Shown here piece after piece: positions 19,662-27,020 of a stretch of DNA of 35,142 bases. The translations under genes and the position numbers were made by a program. The notes below the pieces were generated by a model. It searched no databases. It saw nothing but the letters and a program-made list of their open reading frames with translations, and was not told the origin of the DNA. The stretch comes from Burkholderiaceae bacterium (GTDB taxonomy: Bacteria > Pseudomonadota > Gammaproteobacteria > Burkholderiales > Burkholderiaceae): assembly GCA_947380285.1 (NCBI GenBank), contig CANCQD010000009.1:1-35142 (forward strand), read 5' to 3'. Position 1 is the first letter of the stretch; every line of letters starts with the position of its first letter.

Positions 19662-20372
19662 TTAAATAGTTACAGTTAAAGGACTCCAGACGGGGTCCTT
19701 TTTACTTGCTTTCGCAATTTCAGCCAAGATTTTTTCATGACATTGCAAGTCATCATCCGTTGCAGTCAGTACTTTGAGGTTTGTTGGTAAAGCTTTGGTA
19801 TGACCGGTAGAGTCGGTGCCAACGGTGTAATCAATCAGGTCAATAGAAAGATCTTCTTGACCTCTAGTCATTGCTACATAAACTTCAGCCAAAAGCTGGG
19901 CATCCAATAAAGCGCCGTGCAAGGTACGGTGCTTATTACTGATGGAAAAACGTTCGCATAATGCATCCAAGGAATTTCTCTTGCCTGGAAACATTTGCCG
20001 AGCGTCTAGCAAAGTATCAGTAACCTTAGATGCTAGGTTGCGGAATGCTGGGCGCTTGAGTAAAGCAAACTCATTATCTAAAAAGCCCAAATCGAATGCT
20101 GCGTTATGAATCACAATTTCAGCGCCATCTACAAACTCAATGAGCTGCTCAACGATGTTTGCAAAAACGGGCTTATCTGATAGAAACTCTCTAGAAAGTC
20201 CATGAACTGCAAAGGCCCCGGCATCGATGTCACGTTCTGGATTAATGTAGTAGTGAAAGGTTCTGTCGGTTAGGCGACGACCAACCATCTCAACACAACC
20301 AATTTCAATAATACGGTCGCCGGTAGCCGGATTAAGACCAGTGGTTTCAGTATCGAGAATAACTTGACGCAT
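19662..20372 (-). CDS. dnaQ: DNA polymerase III epsilon subunit (3'-5' proofreading exonuclease)
   Basis: DnaQ, 236 aa, is the proofreading exonuclease of the replicative polymerase. The DEDDh residues are all present: D7 and E9 in LDTETTG, D94 in NAAFD, H152 and D157 in LHGALLDA. The C-terminal extension after residue 170 should hold the segment that binds the polymerase alpha subunit. The start is fixed by a one-base overlap with the upstream RND gene stop (TAATG), implying translational coupling. No ribosome-binding site of its own is obvious. Normally dnaQ lies next to rnhA. Here two efflux genes separate them. Confidence 0.95.
   Translation of the reverse strand: MRQVILDTETTGLNPATGDRIIEIGCVEMVGRRLTDRTFHYYINPERDIDAGAFAVHGLSREFLSDKPVFANIVEQLIEFVDGAEIVIHNAAFDLGFLDNEFALLKRPAFRNLASKVTDTLLDARQMFPGKRNSLDALCERFSISNKHRTLHGALLDAQLLAEVYVAMTRGQEDLSIDLIDYTVGTDSTGHTKALPTNLKVLTATDDDLQCHEKILAEIAKASKKDPVWSPLTVTI
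19678..19703 (+). terminator. Intrinsic terminator for the tartrate dehydrogenase gene, inside dnaQ
   Basis: Arms AAAGGACTCC (19678-19687) and GGGGTCCTTT (19692-19701) form a ten-pair stem with one G-T wobble and loop AGAC, followed by more T (run 19699-19703). It lies 34 bases after the dehydrogenase stop and within the last codons of the convergent dnaQ gene (L-P-S-W-V-P-D-K), so one sequence serves as both code and terminator. Confidence 0.8.
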
Positions 20373-23300
20373 TAGGTGCCCTCTAGAACGGCAGGTGAAA
20401 TATCCATCGGACCATTACCGGCATATTTATCCAAATACAGGTAAATCACTGGTGTAATGATCAGGGTTACGAATTGGGAAAAAATCAGGCCGCCAGCGAC
20501 GCTAATACCTAGAGGCTGACGTAACTCAGCTCCTGCTCCCAGACCAAACGCAATCGGAATGGCACCCATTAGCGCCGCAAAAGTGGTCATCATGATAGGT
20601 CTGAAACGCAAGATACAAGCTTCGCGAATTGCTTTCTCTGGAGACATGCCTTGATTGCGTTGGGCGTCTAAGGCAAAGTCAATCATCAGAATCGCATTCT
20701 TCTTCACAATACCAATGAGCAGCAGAATGCCGATGGATGCAATGATGGTTAGTTCAAATCCAAAGATGCGTAATGCAAGGATCGCACCAATAGCGGCGGA
20801 GGGCAATCCCGCCAAAATAGTCAGCGGATGAATATAGCTCTCATACAAAACGCCCAGCAAGATATAGATCACACCCAGCGCAGAAAAGATGAGGATCAGT
20901 TGACCTGATTGATTGCCTTTAAATACGGCAGCATCTCCGCCATAACTTGTGATGATGGAAGGTGGCAAATCTATAGCCTTAGTGAAGGACTCTATCTGTT
21001 TGGTTGCATCGCCCAAGAAAACATCAGGCGCCAAGTTAAAGGATAGGGTAACGGCTGGGATTTGACCTTGATGGTTTACGGCTGTGGGTCCAACAGTACG
21101 CGTAAAGGAAGCAAGACTCGATAGTGGAATGAGCTTGTCTGTTGCGCGACCACGCACAAAGATTTTATTGAGGTCTGTTTCGTATTGGCGATCCTCCACA
21201 GCAGCTTCAAGGATGACGTAATACGTATTTACGGGAGTGTAAATAGTAGAGACCTGCTTTTCCCCAAAAGCGTTATATAGAGCGGATCGAATATCGGCAA
21301 TGTTGACACCGGCACTAGCGGCTTTTTCACGATCGATATTGATCTTGACATTCAAGCCCTTCATTTGAGAATCGCTTGTCACGTCTCTGAACATCGGATC
21401 AGCACGCATTTTTTGCATCAACTTATCAGCCCACTCGTTGACACCTTCAAAGCCAACGCTCTGTAATGTAAATTGGTAGCGGCTCTTGCTGCTCTTGCCG
21501 CCGAGTTGCAAGTTCTGCACGGGGCGCATGTAGACTTGCAGGCCTGGTATTTCCTTAAATTTGGTACGCAAGCCTTCCATGATCTTAGCCATCTTGGCAC
21601 GATCACTTTTGGGTTTGAGAATAATAAAAATTCGGCCGGTGTTGTAGCCAGAGCTAGCACCTCCACCAATCACAGAAATTGAGCTGGCCACATTAGGATC
21701 AGTGTTTACCAGTTCAGCGGCCTGATCTTGCAATGCCAACATAGCTCTAAATGAAATATCTTCAGAAGCTTCTGTGGTTGCCAAAATTTGCCCGATATCT
21801 TCTTCTGGAAAGAAGCCTTTTGGGCTATTCATAAAAAGTGCAACCGTAATAACAAAGGTGGAGATCGCACCCCATAAAACGACTTTGCGATTTTTTAAAG
21901 CAAGATCTAAGTAGTGAATATAGGTCTTGAGCATCCAGTCAAAGAAGCGATCAAACTTCTTATTGATTGCATACTCTTTGGCGTGCTGTCCTGGTTTTGG
22001 CAAGAAGCGACTACAGAGCATTGGTACTACAGTTAGTGATACAACGGCGGAGACCAGGATGGAGAGAGAGACAACTACGGCAAATTCTCTAAAGAGCAGT
22101 CCGATCGGGCCAGGCATAAAGAAGAGGGGAATGAAAACAGCCACCAGCGAGATAGAAATAGAAATGATGGTGAAGCCAACTTCTTTGCTACCTTTTAATG
22201 AAGCCTTGAGCGGATCCATTCCTTGCTCAACATAGCGCATGATATTTTCAAGCACCACGATTGCATCATCAACAACCAGTCCAACAGCTAAAGTAATGCC
22301 TAGAAGCGAAATGTTATCTAAGCTATAGCCCATGAAGTACAGCAGGAAAAAAGCACCAATCAGCGAAATCGGCAGGCTGATTGAGGGAATAATGGTTGCC
22401 GAGATATGCTTTAAGAATAAAAAGATCACCAAGATCACTAGCAATACAGTTAAAGCAAGAGTGAGATTGACGTCATGAATCGCTTCGATAATGGAGAGGG
22501 AGCGGTCATTCAGAAGCTGGAGTCTGATTGACTCTGGCATTTGTTTTTGCAACTGAGGCAACAATTGCTTTACAGCCCTAACGACTTCTACGGTATTGGC
22601 GCCAGGCTGTCTCAATACTGCAACCGCAATTGAGCGCTCGCCATTTGAACTTGCCAGTGTTTTGACGTCTTCATAACTCTCAATAACATCGGCTACATCT
22701 TTTAAATAAATTGGTAGACCATTCTTCTGGCTCACAATTAAATTGGCAAATTCTTCTGACCTAACAAGCTGAGGGTTAGCGTAAATGGTGATCGCTTGGC
22801 GAGGGCCGTCCAAGACGCCAACGGGACTATTGGAGTTAGCTTTATTGATTGCTAGGGCAATATCATCAATCGTTAAATTACGGTTAGCTAGCGCATCTGG
22901 ATGAACGCGAACGCGAACAGCGTAACGTTTTGCACCATAAACCAGAATTTGAGCCACTCCGCTAATAGTGGACAAATTTGGTGACACAAGATTTTCGGCA
23001 TACTGATTGATATCCGAGAGACTGATTGAGGGTGAGCTCATGCGCACTACCAATACCGGCGTATCTGATGGGTTGATTTTGCGATACGAAGGCGGTACCG
23101 TCATTTCAATTGGTAACCGCTTTTGAGCACGCAATAAGGCAGCCTGAACATCGACCGCAGCCTTATCAATATCCCTATCGTTATTAAACTCTAGCGTAAT
23201 GCTGGTGCTACCTAATGAATTGGTCGAGCTAATGACGCTGATGCCATCAATAGTGGAGAATTCTTTTTCCAGAGGAAGTGCGACAGCAGACGCCATATTT

Positions 23301-23470
23301 TCTGGCGACGCTCCCGGCAAGGAGGCGCTTACGGAAATAACTGGAGTATTAAAGCTTGGTAGTGCAGCTACTGGAATTTTGACGTAAGCAACTGCACCTG
23401 CAATAACGGTTGCCACTGAAAGCAGCACCGTCATTACCGGACGCCGAATACATAATTCGGAGAGTGTCAT
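20372..23470 (-). CDS. RND multidrug efflux pump, HAE-1 family inner-membrane transporter
   Basis: This 1032 aa proton-driven inner-membrane pump has the standard RND layout: one helix at 10-30, a large periplasmic domain, a helix block around 335-490, a second periplasmic domain, and a final block around 850-1015. The proton-relay aspartates are D401 and D402 in GLVVDDAIVVLEN, and the TM10 lysine lies in GIVKKNAILMIDFA. Relatives are MdtB/MdtC and MexF-like pumps. The substrate is unknown. The ATG overlaps the adaptor gene stop by four bases (ATGA), and the stop overlaps the dnaQ start (TAATG). No outer-membrane TolC-type gene lies in the window, so a shared channel is presumably encoded elsewhere. 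Confidence 0.95.
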   Translation of the reverse strand: MTLSELCIRRPVMTVLLSVATVIAGAVAYVKIPVAALPSFNTPVISVSASLPGASPENMASAVALPLEKEFSTIDGISVISSTNSLGSTSITLEFNNDRDIDKAAVDVQAALLRAQKRLPIEMTVPPSYRKINPSDTPVLVVRMSSPSISLSDINQYAENLVSPNLSTISGVAQILVYGAKRYAVRVRVHPDALANRNLTIDDIALAINKANSNSPVGVLDGPRQAITIYANPQLVRSEEFANLIVSQKNGLPIYLKDVADVIESYEDVKTLASSNGERSIAVAVLRQPGANTVEVVRAVKQLLPQLQKQMPESIRLQLLNDRSLSIIEAIHDVNLTLALTVLLVILVIFLFLKHISATIIPSISLPISLIGAFFLLYFMGYSLDNISLLGITLAVGLVVDDAIVVLENIMRYVEQGMDPLKASLKGSKEVGFTIISISISLVAVFIPLFFMPGPIGLLFREFAVVVSLSILVSAVVSLTVVPMLCSRFLPKPGQHAKEYAINKKFDRFFDWMLKTYIHYLDLALKNRKVVLWGAISTFVITVALFMNSPKGFFPEEDIGQILATTEASEDISFRAMLALQDQAAELVNTDPNVASSISVIGGGASSGYNTGRIFIILKPKSDRAKMAKIMEGLRTKFKEIPGLQVYMRPVQNLQLGGKSSKSRYQFTLQSVGFEGVNEWADKLMQKMRADPMFRDVTSDSQMKGLNVKINIDREKAASAGVNIADIRSALYNAFGEKQVSTIYTPVNTYYVILEAAVEDRQYETDLNKIFVRGRATDKLIPLSSLASFTRTVGPTAVNHQGQIPAVTLSFNLAPDVFLGDATKQIESFTKAIDLPPSIITSYGGDAAVFKGNQSGQLILIFSALGVIYILLGVLYESYIHPLTILAGLPSAAIGAILALRIFGFELTIIASIGILLLIGIVKKNAILMIDFALDAQRNQGMSPEKAIREACILRFRPIMMTTFAALMGAIPIAFGLGAGAELRQPLGISVAGGLIFSQFVTLIITPVIYLYLDKYAGNGPMDISPAVLEGT

Positions 23471-24792
23471 TTCTTCTCTGGGGCTGTTGGAGTTGAAGGG
23501 GCGTTCGCGCTCGGGGTTGCAGTAGCTGCTGGCGTAGCGTTTTTAGACTCTCGCACCTTGCTTCCAGGCCGTAAATTTTGTTTGCCTTCAACAACCACCC
23601 TGTCGCCAGGTTCAATGCCCGTAACAACAGTGGATCCTAAATATTCATAGACCACTTTAATGGGTTTAGAAACTGCTTTGCCATCTTTATCAACAACATA
23701 AACCATTTTGCCGCGAGCATTAATGATGACTGCTTGAGAAGGAACTGCTAAGGCACCCTTTAAGGTATTTGCTACGAGAGATACGCGAGCAAACTGGCCG
23801 GGCAATAATGTTTTGTCATCATTGGGTATCTGCGCCTTCACGCGGACTGCGGCAATTGACGGATCCACTTGGTTATCAATTACCAAGACTTTTCCTTCAT
23901 ATGTTTTTTTACCAGTATCACCAACCACTACTTTGACTGTCATTGCTTCGCCATCAAGCTGGTTTTCCAGCATGATGGGAATATCCTTTTCAGGAATCAC
24001 AAATTGAACATTGATTGGATTTAATTGGGTAATGGTAACCATCGATCCTACACTTGAGGTTGCTGTGGAGCTAGTCGCGGTAGAAACAATATTGCTAGCT
24101 TGAACCAGGGATCCAGGGAACACATTCACAATGCCAGCACGCCCGTCAATGGGTGACTTAATGTAATCAAAAGAGAGCTGCACCTCAGCGGCGCGAGCTG
24201 CAGCTTGAGCAGACTTAGCATTAGCAAGGCTAGTTTCTAAGCCCGCTTTGGAGATGAAGTTTTTGGCGACAAGCTCTTTGGCCCGTAAATATTGGCTTTG
24301 GGAATCATCTGCAAGGGCTTTGAGCCTCTCATAGTTCGCCTTGTCATTACGGTCATCTAGGGTGAAGAGTAGATCACCAGCTTTAACTTCTTGGCCATCC
24401 TTTACTTCAATCTTGGCTACAGTATTGGTAACCATTGGTCGAATATCAACAATGCTATTGGAAACAATCGTGCCAGTTGCCTCGATGATGAGAGGCACAT
24501 CTTTCTTTTCAACTACAACGGACGTAATGGTTACCGGGCCGCCCGCTTTCTCAGAAGCAGGGAAGAAATAGTCATACGCCTTAGAACCTGCGTAAAGAAC
24601 AAGGAGAACCAAGAGAATGCGCCATTTAAACTTCACCACAAAGGACTTCACAGTGGCGTAATCCAATTGCTTGAGTTGGCCAATTTGTGGTGAATACCGA
24701 TTCCAAAGCGCACATAAGCGAGCTTTGCCTGTATTTTTGAATTGCACGAGTTTGGCAAACGCCTTATCGAGTGAGGATTCTATTTTTGACAC
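23467..24792 (-). CDS. RND efflux periplasmic adaptor (membrane fusion protein)
   Basis: This 441 aa MdtA-like adaptor connects the RND pump to an outer-membrane channel. One membrane anchor lies at about residues 57-72. It is followed by the barrel-sandwich sequence PMVTNTVAKIEVKDGQEVKAGD, a short hairpin rich in Ala (about 150-200), and the beta-barrel domain with LLPGQFARV. The N-terminus before the anchor is about 55 basic residues, longer than usual, and the last 25 residues are Ala/Pro/Thr-rich. The start is GTG at 24792; no in-frame ATG exists nearby. CGAGACA directly abuts it, so the ribosome-binding site is poor and the start uncertain. It overlaps the pump gene (ATGA). Confidence 0.93.
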   Translation of the reverse strand: MSKIESSLDKAFAKLVQFKNTGKARLCALWNRYSPQIGQLKQLDYATVKSFVVKFKWRILLVLLVLYAGSKAYDYFFPASEKAGGPVTITSVVVEKKDVPLIIEATGTIVSNSIVDIRPMVTNTVAKIEVKDGQEVKAGDLLFTLDDRNDKANYERLKALADDSQSQYLRAKELVAKNFISKAGLETSLANAKSAQAAARAAEVQLSFDYIKSPIDGRAGIVNVFPGSLVQASNIVSTATSSTATSSVGSMVTITQLNPINVQFVIPEKDIPIMLENQLDGEAMTVKVVVGDTGKKTYEGKVLVIDNQVDPSIAAVRVKAQIPNDDKTLLPGQFARVSLVANTLKGALAVPSQAVIINARGKMVYVVDKDGKAVSKPIKVVYEYLGSTVVTGIEPGDRVVVEGKQNLRPGSKVRESKNATPAATATPSANAPSTPTAPEKK

Positions 24793-24903
24793 TGTCTCGT
24801 TTTTCTTGGTTTTATGTAGGTTTTAAGCTGATTTCGGAGCTCTCAGAGCAGATTCATTCTCTCATAAGATGGCCAAAAAGGTGCTTGGAGCGCAGGTCTA
24901 GCC

Positions 24904-25368
24904 CTAGGGTAAAAATTCTTCCACACCCTTATTTGCCAGCTGATCAGCCAATTCATTTCCAGGATGTCCGTTATGCCCTCTAACCCAATGCCAGGAGATT
25001 TCATGATCTGGGAGTAGGGCATCTAATTCTTGCCAGAGATCGGCATTTTTTACCGGGTCCTTGCTGGCGGTTTTCCAGCCCCTTTTTTTCCACCCCTCAA
25101 GCCATTCTGTGACCCCTTTTTGGACATATTGGGAGTCAGTCCACAATTCAACAGTGCTGCGTTGTTTCAGTGCTTTTAAGGCAAAAATCACCGCGCAAAT
25201 CTCCATACGGTTATTCGTAGTGAGCTTTTCACCGCCATGAATATGCTTTTCATGGCCGCCGGAGCGCAATACAGCACCCCAGCCGCCAGGTCCAGGATTG
25301 CCTTTACAGGCTCCATCGGTGTAAATCACGATGTGGGGGTGATGAGAATGGGTTTTGGAGTGCGGCAT
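24904..25368 (-). CDS. rnhA: Ribonuclease HI
   Basis: RnhA, 154 aa, degrades the RNA strand of RNA-DNA hybrids such as R-loops and primers. The catalytic set is complete: D18 in [12 protein letters not shown]56 in NNRMEI, D78 in TDSQYV, H132 in RGHNGH and D142 in NELADQLA. The N-terminus carries a short His-rich lead (SKTHSHHPH). It lies 17 bases after the methyltransferase gene and 111 bases before the efflux adaptor gene, all on the - strand. I see no strong terminator in that gap, so read-through into the efflux genes and dnaQ is possible. Confidence 0.96.
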   Translation of the reverse strand: MPHSKTHSHHPHIVIYTDGACKGNPGPGGWGAVLRSGGHEKHIHGGEKLTTNNRMEICAVIFALKALKQRSTVELWTDSQYVQKGVTEWLEGWKKRGWKTASKDPVKNADLWQELDALLPDHEISWHWVRGHNGHPGNELADQLANKGVEEFLP

Positions 25369-25385
25369 GTCAATAATTTACTTGC

Positions 25386-26204
25386 TTACTTGATATGGCT
25401 ATTTTTATGGTGTTTTTGAATATTGCTGCGTTCTGCCGCTGGGGTTAATTGTCCAATTGTTGGGATTCGGACTAGTGAGGCTGGCCCAATGAGGCGCATG
25501 CCTTGCTGTCTTTTAATTGCTGAGACTAAAAAAACTGCACCAAATATTGGCCACCAGCGATTTCCCATCTTTTCGAGAAAATTCATTCTCCCCATCACTG
25601 ACTCACCCTGCAAGGGGAATTTGTAGCAACCAAAGTGGCCACGGTCTAAGGAAAAATTAAGTAACTCTAGCCAGTCTTTGATGCGAATAAGGCTGATGAA
25701 TTGACCATCTCTAGGGAGATAGGGGCTACCGATTAATCTACTGAGATATTGTCTTGCGCCCCATAGGCTGGCTGGATTGAAGCCGGAAATGATTAAGCGG
25801 CCCTCGGGGCGAAGTACTCGATCTACTTCTCGCAATATCTGATGTGGATCGGCAGCAAATTCTAGAACGTGCGGCAAGACAATTAAATCCAGACTTTCAC
25901 TCGCAAATGGGAGTTCTGTTGAATTGCCTTCAATAAGGTGCCAGTTATGACGAGCTGCATATTCGCGACTATCGTTTGAGTGAATCAAAATGGCTTGTAA
26001 AGGCATTCTGTTTTCACTCAAGGTATTTATTTGGGGTAAGCCAATTTGGACGGCATGAAAGCCGAAGACATCGGCAACAATTTGATCGCAACAATGCTGC
26101 TCCCAATTCAGGACATAGCGCCCAGGAGGCGATTGGAGCCATTTCTCCCATGAGCTCCAGGGAGGTGCAGGCATCTGAGTGGGGATGGGTGGGGTTGGTA
26201 TCAT
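25386..26204 (-). CDS. Class I SAM-dependent methyltransferase (YafS-like)
   Basis: This protein of 272 aa (or 262 from an internal Met at 26174) resembles a Methyltransf_11-type class I fold. The later motifs are clear, with LIVLPHVLEFAADPHQILRE (about residues 107-126) and RVLRPEGRLIISGFNP. The early SAM-binding glycine motif is poorly preserved: only FGFHAVQIG is visible where it should lie. Position between gloB and rnhA matches E. coli yafS, so I call it YafS-like. The substrate is unknown. The ATG at 26204 lies only six bases from the divergent gloB ATG. Neither candidate start has a ribosome-binding site, so the start is uncertain. Confidence 0.85.
   Translation of the reverse strand: MIPTPPIPTQMPAPPWSSWEKWLQSPPGRYVLNWEQHCCDQIVADVFGFHAVQIGLPQINTLSENRMPLQAILIHSNDSREYAARHNWHLIEGNSTELPFASESLDLIVLPHVLEFAADPHQILREVDRVLRPEGRLIISGFNPASLWGARQYLSRLIGSPYLPRDGQFISLIRIKDWLELLNFSLDRGHFGCYKFPLQGESVMGRMNFLEKMGNRWWPIFGAVFLVSAIKRQQGMRLIGPASLVRIPTIGQLTPAAERSNIQKHHKNSHIK
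26196..26204 (+). promoter_or_regulatory. Candidate extended -10 element for gloB, predicted leaderless
   Basis: TGGTATCAT fits an extended -10 (TGn followed by TATCAT, five of six to consensus). Six bases separate it from the gloB ATG at 26211, so transcription would begin at or beside the start codon. No ribosome-binding site is visible. On the opposite strand TATCCA (26216-26211) sits seven bases from the methyltransferase ATG, giving a roughly symmetric arrangement. Called by eye. Confidence 0.4.
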
Positions 26205-26210
26205 CGGTCT

Positions 26211-27020
26211 ATGGATAAGAATACTTTATTGCAGGTCTGGCCTATACCGGCTTTTGATGATAACTATATATGGTGCATTCACAATGGCAGCTCTGCATTA
26301 GTGGTTGACCCGGGGGATTCTGCGCCAGTCCTTGAGTATTTAAGGGTCAGTAAGTTGACCCTCAAAGGAATATTAATTACCCATCACCACGCCGATCACA
26401 CGGGCGGTATTCTCAATTTGTTGCAAGACCTCGGCTCTCACATTCCCGTCTATGGTCCAGTGGGCGACAATATTCCAGGGCGCACTGTCACTGTTATGCA
26501 GGATGACAAGGTAGAGATTCCTGAACCTCGAATGAGTCTCAAAGTATTCGAAGTGCCTGGACATACCTTAAGTCATATTGCTTATTTTGCAAATATGCAG
26601 GCCAATATCGTCGAGCCTATGCTCTTTTGTGGAGATACGCTTTTTGCGTCAGGTTGTGGCAGATTGTTTGAAGGCACCCCAACTCAAATGTCGGAGTCTC
26701 TTGGAAAATTTGCGGCATTACCAAAAAATACTTTGGTTTATTGCACCCATGAATACACCTTATCCAATATCCGCTTTGCATTAGCAGTAGAGCCCAACAA
26801 CCTCAATCTGCTCTCTTGGGCAGAGCAAGCAAAATCTCTTCGCGAACAGGGCTTGCCAACACTTCCAACAACGATTGGCCAAGAGTTGCAGGTTAATCCT
26901 TTTATGCGCTGTGATCAGGCTGAAGTAATAGCGATGGCCAGGGAAGTTTCTGGCCAAACGGACCTACCAACGCCTGCACATGTTCTTGCGGTCATTCGCG
27001 CCTGGAAAGATCGTTTCTGA
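26211..27020 (+). CDS. gloB: Hydroxyacylglutathione hydrolase (glyoxalase II)
   Basis: GloB, 269 aa, hydrolyses S-D-lactoylglutathione to D-lactate and glutathione, the second step of methylglyoxal detoxification in the cytoplasm. The metallo-beta-lactamase motif THHHADH supplies H58, H60, D62 and H63. H118 (PGHTLSH), D142 (CGDTLF) and H180 (CTHEYTLSN) complete the binuclear metal site. The C-terminal GloB domain ends normally. The stop overlaps the mltD start (TGATG), as in the gloB-mltD pair of E. coli. It is divergent from the methyltransferase gene with a six-base gap. Confidence 0.96.
   Translation: MDKNTLLQVWPIPAFDDNYIWCIHNGSSALVVDPGDSAPVLEYLRVSKLTLKGILITHHHADHTGGILNLLQDLGSHIPVYGPVGDNIPGRTVTVMQDDKVEIPEPRMSLKVFEVPGHTLSHIAYFANMQANIVEPMLFCGDTLFASGCGRLFEGTPTQMSESLGKFAALPKNTLVYCTHEYTLSNIRFALAVEPNNLNLLSWAEQAKSLREQGLPTLPTTIGQELQVNPFMRCDQAEVIAMAREVSGQTDLPTPAHVLAVIRAWKDRF

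Noticed and set aside
21927..22235. 102-codon open frame on the + strand inside the RND pump gene
   Set aside because: Antisense shadow of a conserved gene, no supporting start signals.
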